Numbered from the stretch's first letter, positions 40,580-49,447 are shown. The stretch is 64,000 nt of DNA from Pseudomonas palleroniana (GCF_003031675.1 NZ_PYWX01000007.1:1-64000); one strand, 5' to 3'. Numbers and translations: made by a program. The notes: generated by a model not told the origin, from the sequence alone.

Positions 40580-42574
40580 ATGGATAGGTTGCGAGCATTC
40601 TTGGTGGGTTTGCCACGTCGAAAGAAACGATTAATTCAGGTCGGGACCGACACGTTCGTCGTGTGGGCGGCTTTATGGCTTGCTTTCGTCGTTCGCCTTG
40701 GGGTGGACGAGATGGTCAATTCCTTTCGCGATCATTTCTGGCTATTTGTTGCCGCACCTATAGTTGCCATCCCGTTGTTCGTGCGCTTCGGAATGTATCG
40801 GGCGGTCATGCGCTACTTTGGTAACGATGCCCTCATCGCCATTATCAAGGCTGTGAGTCTGTCTTCTCTTATTCTTGGTGTATTAGTGTACTGGTATAGC
40901 AATCACCAGACCGTCGTCCCACGCTCCATCATTTTCAATTACTGGTGGCTCAGTCTTATTATGGTTGGCGGGCTGCGACTGGCTATGCGCCAATATTTTT
41001 TGGGGGACTGGTTTGCAGCAGCACAGCACGTGCCATTTACCAATCGTGAAGACGGCCTACCCAGAGTCGCCATCTATGGCGCTGGTGCCGCTGGCAATCA
41101 ATTGGTTGCCGCGTTGCGCATGGGGCGAGTGATGCGCCCAGTTGCGTTTATCGACGACGATACCAGCATTTCCGATCGTGTCATTTCCGGATTGCAAGTT
41201 TATAAGCCAAAACACATCCAACATATGATCGACGTAACGGGAGCTCAGGAGATTTTACTCGCGATCCCTTCCTCCAATCGCGCACGTCGCCGGGAAATAC
41301 TTGGTTTCCTTGAAGGCTTTCCATTGCATGTGCGAAGTGTCCCTGGCTTTATGGATCTCGCTAGCGGCAGGGTCAAAGTGGATGATATTCAAGAAGTGGA
41401 TATTGCTGACCTTTTGGGCCGTGACGCAGTGCCCGCCCAAGCTGAATTGCTCGAACATTGTATTAAAGGGCAATGTGTTCTGGTGACGGGAGCAGGCGGT
41501 TCTATCGGCTCTGAATTGTGCAGACAGATTATTGCCCTGCGTCCGATAACACTTCTACTATTTGAGCACAGCGAATTCAATCTCTACAGTATTCTTTCGG
41601 AGCTCGAACAGCGTATTACTCGTGAGTCGCTACCCGTAAAGGTACTTCCAATCCTCGGTTCGGTACGTAATCAGCTGAAGCTGCTGGATGTTTTTAAAAC
41701 ATGGCGTGTAGACACTGTATACCATGCTGCGGCTTATAAACATGTGCCTATGGTTGAACATAATATTGCAGAAGGTGTATTAAACAATGTTATTGGTACA
41801 CTGAATACCGCCCAAGCCGCTCTTCAGGCGGGCGTGGCCAACTTTGTTTTAATTTCTACCGATAAAGCAGTGCGTCCAACTAACGTGATGGGTAGCACCA
41901 AGCGCCTAGCCGAGTTAACGCTCCAAGCTCTTAGTCACGAGCCGGCCCCGGTGCTGTTTGGCGATAAGTCGAACGTGTCACGAGTTAATAAAACGCGTTT
42001 CACCATGGTACGTTTTGGCAATGTGCTCGGCTCTTCCGGTTCCGTGATTCCGCTGTTTTATAAACAAATCAAGTCGGGAGGACCATTAACGGTTACCCAC
42101 CCCAAGATCACGCGTTACTTCATGACCATACCAGAGGCTGCCCAGTTGGTAATCCAAGCTGGTTCCATGGGGCTCGGCGGGGATGTGTTCGTGCTGGATA
42201 TGGGGGAGCCGGTAAAAATCGTTGAACTGGCGGAGAAAATGATTCATCTCTCCGGTCTGAGTGTGCGCTCAGAAAAAAATCCTCATGGCGATATCGCAAT
42301 CGAGTTTTCCGGGTTGCGCCCAGGAGAAAAGCTATACGAAGAGCTGCTGATTGGTGACAACGTTGCGGCGACACAACACCCGATGATCATGAGTGCCAAT
42401 GAAGATTACTTGCCGTGGGATATACTTAAAGCTAAGTTGACGGAGCTGCTTGCTTCAGTAGATCAGGATGATTACGCACGGGTTCGTCAGCTGCTGCGTG
42501 ACACCGTCAGCGGATACGCGCCTGACGGCGAAATTGTTGACTTGATCTATCAGCAACGTCGGCTCGAACCCTGA
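40580..42574 (+). CDS. wbpM: UDP-GlcNAc 4,6-dehydratase (C6), WbpM
   Basis: A 664-residue inner-membrane protein: four membrane helices in the first 140 residues, a CoA-binding-like Rossmann domain (VAIYGAGAAGNQLVAAL) and the catalytic SDR domain (VTGAGGSIGSELCRQI; YHAAAYKHVPMVEHN; STDKAVRPTNVMGSTKR). The SDR active site has Met instead of the usual Tyr, as in WbpM/FlaA1 proteins. It makes UDP-4-keto-6-deoxy-GlcNAc, feeding the 4-reductase and WbpL. ATG at 40580 matches the known N terminus; a GTG at 40565 has the better ribosome site (GGGGAGAGG) and cannot be excluded. Confidence 0.95.
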   Translation: MDRLRAFLVGLPRRKKRLIQVGTDTFVVWAALWLAFVVRLGVDEMVNSFRDHFWLFVAAPIVAIPLFVRFGMYRAVMRYFGNDALIAIIKAVSLSSLILGVLVYWYSNHQTVVPRSIIFNYWWLSLIMVGGLRLAMRQYFLGDWFAAAQHVPFTNREDGLPRVAIYGAGAAGNQLVAALRMGRVMRPVAFIDDDTSISDRVISGLQVYKPKHIQHMIDVTGAQEILLAIPSSNRARRREILGFLEGFPLHVRSVPGFMDLASGRVKVDDIQEVDIADLLGRDAVPAQAELLEHCIKGQCVLVTGAGGSIGSELCRQIIALRPITLLLFEHSEFNLYSILSELEQRITRESLPVKVLPILGSVRNQLKLLDVFKTWRVDTVYHAAAYKHVPMVEHNIAEGVLNNVIGTLNTAQAALQAGVANFVLISTDKAVRPTNVMGSTKRLAELTLQALSHEPAPVLFGDKSNVSRVNKTRFTMVRFGNVLGSSGSVIPLFYKQIKSGGPLTVTHPKITRYFMTIPEAAQLVIQAGSMGLGGDVFVLDMGEPVKIVELAEKMIHLSGLSVRSEKNPHGDIAIEFSGLRPGEKLYEELLIGDNVAATQHPMIMSANEDYLPWDILKAKLTELLASVDQDDYARVRQLLRDTVSGYAPDGEIVDLIYQQRRLEP

Positions 42575-42808
42575 CTATCTTCACGCCTTTTCTGAATCAG
42601 TTCTACTGAGTAGTGTCTTTAGGAAAGGAGATGCTACTCTGCGGTTTTCAGATTACGGTCAACCAGTTGCCGACAAAGGTCACCTGGCGCCATAGGCGAA
42701 TTGTTATCCTGATTGGATGAGAGGCATCGGATAAGGCCCTTTGCTTTGTTTGATATCTGGACCTCAACCGGTCGGGCTTTGGGCAGTTGTTTTTTGAGAG
42801 AGTTGCAA

Positions 42809-43834
42809 ATGACGTTTTTTCCTTGTTTTTTATCAGTGGTATTCGTCATTCGAAACAGATCAGATGAAGTCGAGCAGTTCCTTTGTGACGCAGCGTCTGT
42901 AATTGCCTCCATCGTCAGCGATTACGAGTTAATCGTTGTAGACAACGCTTCCAATGATGACAGTATTCGCGTTTTAAAGCGCCTGACCAGTGAAACTGGA
43001 TTAGCGAATTTGCAAATCTATGCGTTGACCAAGGAGGTGGATGCAGATACAGCGTCTTGGGTTGGCTTGGAAAATGCGTTGGGCGATTTCGTTGCGGTGA
43101 TTGATCCATTATCTGATGATATTCGGTTTATCCCTCAGATGCTCGATCAGGCGGTCAATGGCGCTGATGTGGTATTTGCAAATAATGCACAAAAACATAA
43201 GCAAAGTTTTGCTTATCGTTGGGCCAACACTGCATTTCATAGTCTTTATAACCGGTTTAATGGTGTGCACTTGGCTCGAGAAGCCCCTCAGTATCGTCTT
43301 CTCAGCAAAAGAGTAATCAACTTTATTCTTCAGCATCCGCAACCTGCAATTACCTATCGACATCTCCCAGCGACGGGAGGCTTTGCCCGTGCCTATTTGG
43401 ATTATAGTTCCACACCCGCAGCCTCTACACCAAAGCGTTTAGGAGATAGTATTGATAGAGGGATGCGCTTATTAGTGTCGACCACACGTGCTCCCATGCG
43501 ATTGGTGACGTCATTGTCATTGTTTGGAGCGCTGGCTAACCTTGCGTACTGTGTTTATGTCGTTTGTATTGCTATATTTAAAACAGATGTAGCGCCCGGA
43601 TGGATAAGTTTCTCACTGCAGTTGTCGGGAATGTTTTTTCTAACCTCGCTGGTCTTGCTAGTGTTGGGTGAATATATTTTGAATATGGCGAGTTTATCAA
43701 GCGAAGGGCCGCTGTATCATGTAGGGCAAGAGTTTACGAGTGCACGTATTACCCGTTTTGATAAGTTGAACTTAGAAGAAGTGGTGTCAGGAATTTCGGC
43801 GTCCGAACCTACATCGAATGTTAGTCCTTCATGA
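42809..43834 (+). CDS. GtrB-like polyprenyl-phosphate glycosyltransferase (GT2)
   Basis: A 341-residue GT2 with SVVFVIRNRSDEVEQFL, LIVVDNASNDDS and VAVIDPLSDD, followed by two C-terminal membrane segments (about 235-260 and 270-300) as in GtrB and dolichyl-phosphate-mannose synthases. The first motif is FVIRNRSD rather than the usual P-x-Y-N-E, so activity is less certain. It opens the second module, 234 bases after wbpM. ATG at 42809 follows GAGAG. It overlaps the next gene (ATGA). Confidence 0.8.
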   Translation: MTFFPCFLSVVFVIRNRSDEVEQFLCDAASVIASIVSDYELIVVDNASNDDSIRVLKRLTSETGLANLQIYALTKEVDADTASWVGLENALGDFVAVIDPLSDDIRFIPQMLDQAVNGADVVFANNAQKHKQSFAYRWANTAFHSLYNRFNGVHLAREAPQYRLLSKRVINFILQHPQPAITYRHLPATGGFARAYLDYSSTPAASTPKRLGDSIDRGMRLLVSTTRAPMRLVTSLSLFGALANLAYCVYVVCIAIFKTDVAPGWISFSLQLSGMFFLTSLVLLVLGEYILNMASLSSEGPLYHVGQEFTSARITRFDKLNLEEVVSGISASEPTSNVSPS

Positions 43835-44946
43835 CACATCTCCACCAGGATGCCGTCATCATCGGTGGAGGGTTCTACGGTGCCGCAATTGCTGTTTATC
43901 TTGTAAAGCAGAAAGGGTTTAAGCATGTTGTGCTGATTGAGCGCGAGGCCGCTTTATTAACGCGGGCGTCTTACAATAACCAAGCACGCGTCCACAATGG
44001 TTATCACTACCCAAGAAGTTTCACTACTGCTTACCGCAGTCGAATAAATTTTCCGAAATTTGTTCGTGATTGGCCTCAGGCGATAAATCAAGACTTTACT
44101 AAACTGTATGCTATTTCACGTAGAAACTCTAAAGTGACATCCAGGCAGTTTGAGCGATTCTGTCGTGAGATAGGTGTCGAGTTTAGGGCAGCGGACCCCG
44201 TGTTACGTACATTATTTGAGCCTCGCTTGATTGAAAGTGTATACGTCGTCAACGAATATGCATTTGATACTCTCAAGCTTGCGAGCTGGGCTGCGCGAGA
44301 GCTAGCGGAGAACGGTGTTTCAGTTCGGTGTAATACTCATGCGTTGACTATTTCGAAAGGTCGGGAGACGCCATTGCAGGTGGGCGTTCGCACTAACTCG
44401 GGTACAGAACAACTCATCCAGAGCCGTTATGTTTTCAACTGTACCTATAGTGGCCTTAATCAGTTTGCTGGTGATTTTTCTGGGATTCAGAGTAGCCTGA
44501 AGCAAGAAATAACTGAAATGGCGTTGATGAAAATGCCAGATTCACTATGTGGATTGGGGGTTACGGTTATGGATGGGCCCTTTTTTTCAATCATGCCGTT
44601 TCCTGCTCGGGGCCTGCACACGTTGTCCCATGTCCGTTATACGCCGCATCAACACTGGTGTGATCAGCCAGACCTTGATCCTTATGAAAAGCTGCGGAGT
44701 TACCATAAAGCCAGCAGAGTCGAGCGTATGGTGCGGGACGTTGCTCGCTATATGCCAGATGTTTGGCGGGCAACCTACCAAGAATCATTGTTTGAGATAA
44801 AAACTGTTCTTGCTAAAAATGAAAGTGACGATGGGCGGCCGATTCTCTTTGAGAGGCACACCACGTTACCTGGCTGCTACTCGATCCTCGGCGGTAAAAT
44901 TGACAATATTTATGATGTCTTGGAGAGGCTGAATGAAGTTGTTTAG
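43831..44946 (+). CDS. FAD-dependent oxidoreductase, DAO family
   Basis: A 371-residue flavoenzyme. The N-terminal dinucleotide motif AVIIGGGFYGAAIAVYL binds FAD; NNQARVHNGYHYPRS follows as the conserved substrate-proximal stretch, and the C terminus ILGGKIDNIYDV closes the FAD site. No signal peptide. The family oxidises amines or alcohols. Placed between a GtrB-like GT2 and an SDR, it may oxidise a sugar carbon; substrate is unknown. Overlaps neighbours at both ends. Confidence 0.8.
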   Translation: MTHLHQDAVIIGGGFYGAAIAVYLVKQKGFKHVVLIEREAALLTRASYNNQARVHNGYHYPRSFTTAYRSRINFPKFVRDWPQAINQDFTKLYAISRRNSKVTSRQFERFCREIGVEFRAADPVLRTLFEPRLIESVYVVNEYAFDTLKLASWAARELAENGVSVRCNTHALTISKGRETPLQVGVRTNSGTEQLIQSRYVFNCTYSGLNQFAGDFSGIQSSLKQEITEMALMKMPDSLCGLGVTVMDGPFFSIMPFPARGLHTLSHVRYTPHQHWCDQPDLDPYEKLRSYHKASRVERMVRDVARYMPDVWRATYQESLFEIKTVLAKNESDDGRPILFERHTTLPGCYSILGGKIDNIYDVLERLNEVV

Positions 44947-45190
44947 CGCGTCGGACGACCACGCTGTTTCTCATGCGGCTGATCTTAACGATTATACTTT
45001 GGCTGATCGTTGGGCGGACTTTGATGGCCACTTAGACGTCATGAAGCTTGTAACCTATCCACCGGGAAAGCCGCTAGTTAAATTTTCAAGTATTAGCTCT
45101 TATATTATATTGGCACTTAAACTTTTTGGTTTTTACGTTATGTTTAGCCTTGAATTATTGATTGTTAATCAGCCGGCAGGTGCCAATTGA
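44933..45190 (+). CDS. Small unknown protein with one membrane segment
   Basis: An 85-residue frame that overlaps the FAD gene by 14 bases and the SDR gene by four (TTGA). A hydrophobic stretch IILALKLFGFYVMFSLELLI lies near residues 59-78; the first half is acidic and polar. Tight coupling on both sides argues that it is translated. I recognise no family. Confidence 0.55.
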   Translation: MKLFSASDDHAVSHAADLNDYTLADRWADFDGHLDVMKLVTYPPGKPLVKFSSISSYIILALKLFGFYVMFSLELLIVNQPAGAN

Positions 45191-45963
45191 ATGCATTGAT
45201 TGGTTGTTCAGGATTTGTGGGTAGTACTTTGCTAAAACAAAGTTCTTTCGAATATTCCTATCGATCTACAACGATTGGAAAAATTGAAAATAAAAAATTC
45301 AATGTGGTCGTCTGTGCAGGAGCGCCAGCCCAGAAGTGGATCGCTAATAAAGATCCTCAAGGTGACCGTCGTACGATTGAAGGGCTGATTGCACACCTGA
45401 AAACGATTCAATGTAAAATGTTCATTCTAATTAGTACTGTCGACGTTTTTCGAGATCCGCTGGGTGTTGATGAAGATACTGTCGTTGAGGAGGACGGATT
45501 GCATGCTTACGGCCTCAATCGCCGCGCCTTAGAGAAATTTGTCGAGAGTCAATTTTCTAATCATTTGATTGTTCGATTGCCCGGCTTGGTGGGCCCGGGC
45601 CTGCGCAAAAATGTTATTTACGATCTATTGAATTATAACAATCTTACCGAAATTGATAGCCGTGGAGTATTCCAATTCTACCCAATGGTCAATCTTTGGT
45701 CTGATATTGAGAAAGCCGTCGCCGCCCGGCTGAAGTTGGTTCACTTGACGGCTGAACCGGTCAGTGTGAGTGAGATTGCGTCCCTTGGGTTTGGTAAGCA
45801 TTTTTCTAACATGACGGCTAGTTCTCCCGCAGTTTATGATTTCCAAAGCAAACACGCGGATGTATTTGACGGGCAAGGCCGTTATCAATATAGCTCGCGT
45901 GAGGTTCTTCTCGCCATCAGAGCGTATGCGCAATCAGAGCCCGTGACTATTACATCGAGGTAA
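45187..45963 (+). CDS. SDR-family protein with Arg in place of the active-site Lys
   Basis: A 258-residue NAD-binding protein with a shortened loop LIGCSGFVGSTLL, catalytic region ISTVDVF (Ser83, Thr84) and YGLNR, in which Tyr108 is kept but the Lys position is Arg112 (CGC at 45520-45522). It is shorter than extended sugar epimerases of 310-340 residues. It starts with TTG inside the preceding stop. Possible role: reductase or epimerase partner of the FAD enzyme; not proven. Confidence 0.75.
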   Translation: MNALIGCSGFVGSTLLKQSSFEYSYRSTTIGKIENKKFNVVVCAGAPAQKWIANKDPQGDRRTIEGLIAHLKTIQCKMFILISTVDVFRDPLGVDEDTVVEEDGLHAYGLNRRALEKFVESQFSNHLIVRLPGLVGPGLRKNVIYDLLNYNNLTEIDSRGVFQFYPMVNLWSDIEKAVAARLKLVHLTAEPVSVSEIASLGFGKHFSNMTASSPAVYDFQSKHADVFDGQGRYQYSSREVLLAIRAYAQSEPVTITSR

Positions 45964-45965
45964 CT

Positions 45966-46802
45966 ATGAGGCTCGCGGTTTCTAATATTGCTTGGGACGT
46001 TTCAGAAGACGAGGCCATTGCGGCGCTTCTACACCGCTACGCAATTGATGCTATTGATATCGCACCCGGAAAGTACTTCCCCAACCCAATTGATGCAACC
46101 ACGGCTGATATTTTTCGAGTCAAAAAGTGGTGGGCTGATCGAGATATCGAAATCACCGGCATGCAGGCGCTGTTGTTTGGGACCACTGGGTTGAATGTGT
46201 TTGGCTCCGGGGAGGACAGAGCCAAATTACAGACACATCTAGCAGCGGTTTGCCGTATAGGAGCAGAGTTGGGCGCCTCCCGAGTGGTGTTTGGCTCCCC
46301 CAAGAATCGTGATCGTACGGGGCTAGATGATGCGCAGGCGGCGGCGATAGCATTACCTTTTTTTCGAAAGTTAGCAGATGTCGCGCAAGCACTAGGAGTA
46401 ACAGTCTGTCTTGAGCCAAACCCCGAGCATTATGGCGCAAATTTTATGACTGACAGTTCTAGCACCGCCGCAGTGGTTAAGCAACTGGCACATCCCGCAC
46501 TCCGGATGCAATTGGATACTGGCGCTTTGACGATTAATGGCGAGGATCCCCGAGTGGTCCTGCATGATTATGCGGCGTTGATCGGTCATGTGCACCTCAG
46601 TGAACCCGATTTGGTACCTTTGGGTGATGGTGATACAGCACACCAGCTGATATCTCGGGTTCTGAGCCAGTACTTGCCAGAGCATGTGTTGACCATTGAG
46701 ATGGTTGCGACGACCAGTGAGCCACATGAGGTTTCTATTGAGCGTTCCATACAAGTCGCGCAGCAACATTATCATAACTTGCGAACTGGAGCTGATGTAT
46801 GA
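45966..46802 (+). CDS. Sugar phosphate isomerase/epimerase-like TIM barrel
   Basis: A 278-residue xylose-isomerase-like barrel (AP endonuclease 2 superfamily). Metal-ligand candidates are Glu in VCLEPNPEHYG, Asp in MQLDTGAL, His in GHVHLSEP and Glu in LTIEMV, the usual four. No leader peptide. Family members isomerise or epimerise ketoses and inositols. It overlaps the next gene (ATGA). Confidence 0.82.
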   Translation: MRLAVSNIAWDVSEDEAIAALLHRYAIDAIDIAPGKYFPNPIDATTADIFRVKKWWADRDIEITGMQALLFGTTGLNVFGSGEDRAKLQTHLAAVCRIGAELGASRVVFGSPKNRDRTGLDDAQAAAIALPFFRKLADVAQALGVTVCLEPNPEHYGANFMTDSSSTAAVVKQLAHPALRMQLDTGALTINGEDPRVVLHDYAALIGHVHLSEPDLVPLGDGDTAHQLISRVLSQYLPEHVLTIEMVATTSEPHEVSIERSIQVAQQHYHNLRTGADV

Positions 46803-47161
46803 GCGCTAAATGGTTCATTTTGATTTTTGGAATACTCTCCAATGCATCTGCTAGTGTTTTGATAAAAATGGCGATGATGCCACCAAGAAAGTTTCCCTCT
46901 CTAAGCGATCCTATTGCTGCCCTGAGTAACTGGCCATTTTGGCTTGGGTTGTCATTGTATGGCGGCGCATTTCTATTTTACGCGAGTGCTCTTGCACGTC
47001 TTCCTTTGAATGTCGCTCATCCGGTTTTGACAGCCGGGGCTATTGCTACTGTCGCATTGTTTTCTGTCTTTTTTTTTCGTGAGTCCTTTCATTGGACGAC
47101 AGTGGCGGGGATTGTACTAGTTATCATTGGGGTTGGTTTGATCACTGTTCGTGTATCTTGA
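46799..47161 (+). CDS. Four-helix EmrE/ArnE-like transporter
   Basis: A 120-residue membrane protein with four helices of the small multidrug / EamA class. The first helix reads FGILSNASASVLIKMAM; the Glu essential for drug export in EmrE (Glu14) is absent, as in ArnE/ArnF-type flippases of lipid-linked sugars. Together with two polyprenyl-phosphate-type GT2s, flipping of an undecaprenyl-phosphate sugar is the best guess. Confidence 0.75.
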   Translation: MSAKWFILIFGILSNASASVLIKMAMMPPRKFPSLSDPIAALSNWPFWLGLSLYGGAFLFYASALARLPLNVAHPVLTAGAIATVALFSVFFFRESFHWTTVAGIVLVIIGVGLITVRVS

Positions 47162-47175
47162 AGGTATATAACATC

Positions 47176-47985
47176 ATGAGTACTCCAGATAATGTTTCAT
47201 CTGTTTGTGAGCATTGGGTGGTGCCTGCTTATAATATTCAACTTTGGCTTGGTCGTCAGCATCCCTGCTGTGTAATCATTCCAGTGATCAATGAGGGGGA
47301 ACGGATTAAAAATATGTTGAATAAGATGCATGCGCTTAATATATCGGGTGCTGCTGACATTATTATCGTCGATGGTGGGACTACTGATGGTTCACTCGGT
47401 GTATCTGCTTTACAACAGTTGAGTGTAAGAGGGCTCTTGCTTAAAACCTCTGCAGGAAAGCTCAGCGCGCAGCTTCGTTGCGCCTATGCTTTCGCGCTCG
47501 AACAAGGGTATGAAGGTATCGTAACCATTGACGGGAATGATAAGGACGATCCGAGTGCCATCCCTGATTTTATCAATGCATTAAAAAACGGGATAGACTT
47601 CGTGCAAGCCTCGCGATTTGTCGTGGGTGGCGTCGCTGAGAATACTCCTAAATTACGAGATTTTGCCATTCGATTTGTTCATGCGCCGATGCTTAGTCTG
47701 TTTTCCGGGTTTAAATGGTCCGACACAACTCAAGGCTTCAGAGCGTATAGCCGTAGACTGCTGGAAGATCCGAGAGTCTCTATTTTTCGTGATGTTTTCG
47801 TGACATATGAGCTTTTGGCTTATCTTTCATATAGAGCCCCTAAACTAGGTTATCGTTGCATTGAGCTGGCTACCGCCAGGCGTTATCCCGAGGGAGAGGT
47901 GCCAACGAAAATCAGCAGCGTGAAAGGTAATTTATCGATCTTATTCGTGTTATTTAAAACGTGTTTTGGTCGTTATAACCCTTGA
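47176..47985 (+). CDS. Dolichyl-phosphate-sugar-synthase-like glycosyltransferase (GT2)
   Basis: A 269-residue GT2 with CVIIPVINEGERIKNML, IIIVDGGTTDGS and TIDGNDKDDP as metal and donor site, and DTTQGFRAYSRR, typical for DPM1-like enzymes without membrane anchor. It probably makes a polyprenyl-phosphate sugar. It is the second such GT in the module. ATG at 47176 is 14 bases after the transporter stop; the longer frame overlapping that gene is rejected. Confidence 0.82.
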   Translation: MSTPDNVSSVCEHWVVPAYNIQLWLGRQHPCCVIIPVINEGERIKNMLNKMHALNISGAADIIIVDGGTTDGSLGVSALQQLSVRGLLLKTSAGKLSAQLRCAYAFALEQGYEGIVTIDGNDKDDPSAIPDFINALKNGIDFVQASRFVVGGVAENTPKLRDFAIRFVHAPMLSLFSGFKWSDTTQGFRAYSRRLLEDPRVSIFRDVFVTYELLAYLSYRAPKLGYRCIELATARRYPEGEVPTKISSVKGNLSILFVLFKTCFGRYNP

Positions 47986-48027
47986 GTTTTCAGTGGCGGC
48001 TTTTAGGCCTTCATGAACGCAGCTGGA

Positions 48028-48066
48028 CTGGGAGTGTCCCAGCACATGATAATCAGTGCTGGGTTT
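48028..48066. terminator. Overlapping hairpins between convergent genes
   Basis: CCCAGCAC (48038-48045) pairs perfectly with GTGCTGGG (48056-48063) and is followed by TTT; CTGGGA (48028-48033) can instead pair with TCCCAG (48037-48042). The two stems share bases, so only one forms at a time. The site serves as probable terminator for the plus-strand module and lies just past the end of the minus-strand gene. Confidence 0.5.
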
Positions 48067-48076
48067 CGTAGTGTAT

Positions 48077-49447
48077 TTAGACTTCCTTGGGTTTTTTTTG
48101 TTTGACAGGTTTTTTTGAATGTATATTTACAAGTATTAAGAAGGATACGCTTGCTATGAAGCACATCCAATATGCGTATCTAAAGTCCGCAGCAGGTGTT
48201 ATGGGGAAGTAGCTGAGCATATAGCTCAACCCTGAGAAAGGGAGCAGCCAAAGGGCGGCTCCCTTGGGATCCTTACATAAAGTTAGCATCACCACCAAGC
48301 TTAAGCTGATTAAGATCCATGTGTATGGTTTAAATAGCTCCGGCACTATATCTTGGGAGGTTGTGATGTATTGTTCTACTAAGTGTTTCGAAGCCGACTC
48401 TTCGCGATTGCCTGAACTTGCCGTGAACGGCTGATTCTTGACGCTGAATTCGCTGTAATAATAAGGTGCCATCGATGGTGCACGAATGAGATTGAGAAAA
48501 GCATTCAGCCGAAAGTTTGCATAAGTCGAAAAATGCAGCGGGATATTTGCTAGCCACACAGCCTTCAACTCTGCATAGTGTACTCTAGTGATTTCGGTGA
48601 ATTTTTCGTCGGATAGGCAGAATGCGGCTCCGATCTCGTGGGCGTGAAGGTAGTCACAGCTTTTGATGGTTTCCATTTCTTCTCTATTCAAAAAGCTGAC
48701 GGGTATATCTACTCCTTGCAATTTAAGGGCTATGACATCGTCAAATAAAACGTAGCTAACCGGGTTGGCTTTTTTGGCATTTAACAAGGCGCTTGCTGAC
48801 AAATGTGCTATCACGAATGTCACAATGCCAACAATCATAAATCCAAGCAGGCTTTTTTTAGAGCTGACCTTGAAGATGCTTGCACATAGGAATGCCATTA
48901 AAAACACTCCGGCGCTGAGCGAATTGGAGCGAACGAGTGATCCATAAAGAAATAAAATTATCACCAAGGCGGCTGCAAGCACGGGAAATTTTTTCTGATC
49001 TCTGAAATAAATACATATCGCAATGGAAAGCCCCCATGAGTAGGCCATTCCAACATCTTTCCAAATCGTAAACTGAAAATTCATTACCCAGGGAAGTAGG
49101 GGGAGAATCAAGAATAAAAAACCAAACCTATGTCCTTCTCGGATACTCCATTTGAAGAGTAATAGCGAAGTACCCCATAACAAAGTAAAATGGAAAATCA
49201 GCATGGCGCCTGGGCCATCGCTTAAATTAAGAAAGAGGCTCCAGAGAAAAGCCATCGTCGGAGGCTGCCAGTCGGTATACGTGCCTGTCCGAGCTTGTCT
49301 GAGTTGATCTAGACTGTCCCACGTCATGGCCCCAGGATAAAGAGCGGTAAGTGAATATATCGAGACGATAATCGAGGCGAGCCCCATCAGATTAAGATAG
49401 CGGTTATTCACAAACAGATAATCCAATAGTGAAAGTATTTCATCCAT
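48077..49447 (-). CDS. GT-C-like polytopic membrane protein (DUF6020-like)
   Basis: A 456-residue protein with about 10-11 membrane helices. The first external loop YPGAMTWDSLDQLRQARTG-Y-x-D-W-Q-P-P contains acidic residues of the kind found in GT-C glycosyltransferases using polyprenyl-phosphate sugars. A large soluble loop (about 230-365) follows the mid helices; the C terminus is strongly basic (SKKPVKQKKPKEV). Convergent to the GT2 module, it is a candidate for the periplasmic transferase that uses the lipid-linked sugar. Function is inferred only. Confidence 0.7.
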   Translation of the reverse strand: MDEILSLLDYLFVNNRYLNLMGLASIIVSIYSLTALYPGAMTWDSLDQLRQARTGTYTDWQPPTMAFLWSLFLNLSDGPGAMLIFHFTLLWGTSLLLFKWSIREGHRFGFLFLILPLLPWVMNFQFTIWKDVGMAYSWGLSIAICIYFRDQKKFPVLAAALVIILFLYGSLVRSNSLSAGVFLMAFLCASIFKVSSKKSLLGFMIVGIVTFVIAHLSASALLNAKKANPVSYVLFDDVIALKLQGVDIPVSFLNREEMETIKSCDYLHAHEIGAAFCLSDEKFTEITRVHYAELKAVWLANIPLHFSTYANFRLNAFLNLIRAPSMAPYYYSEFSVKNQPFTASSGNREESASKHLVEQYITTSQDIVPELFKPYTWILISLSLVVMLTLCKDPKGAALWLLPFSGLSYMLSYFPITPAADFRYAYWMCFIASVSFLILVNIHSKKPVKQKKPKEV

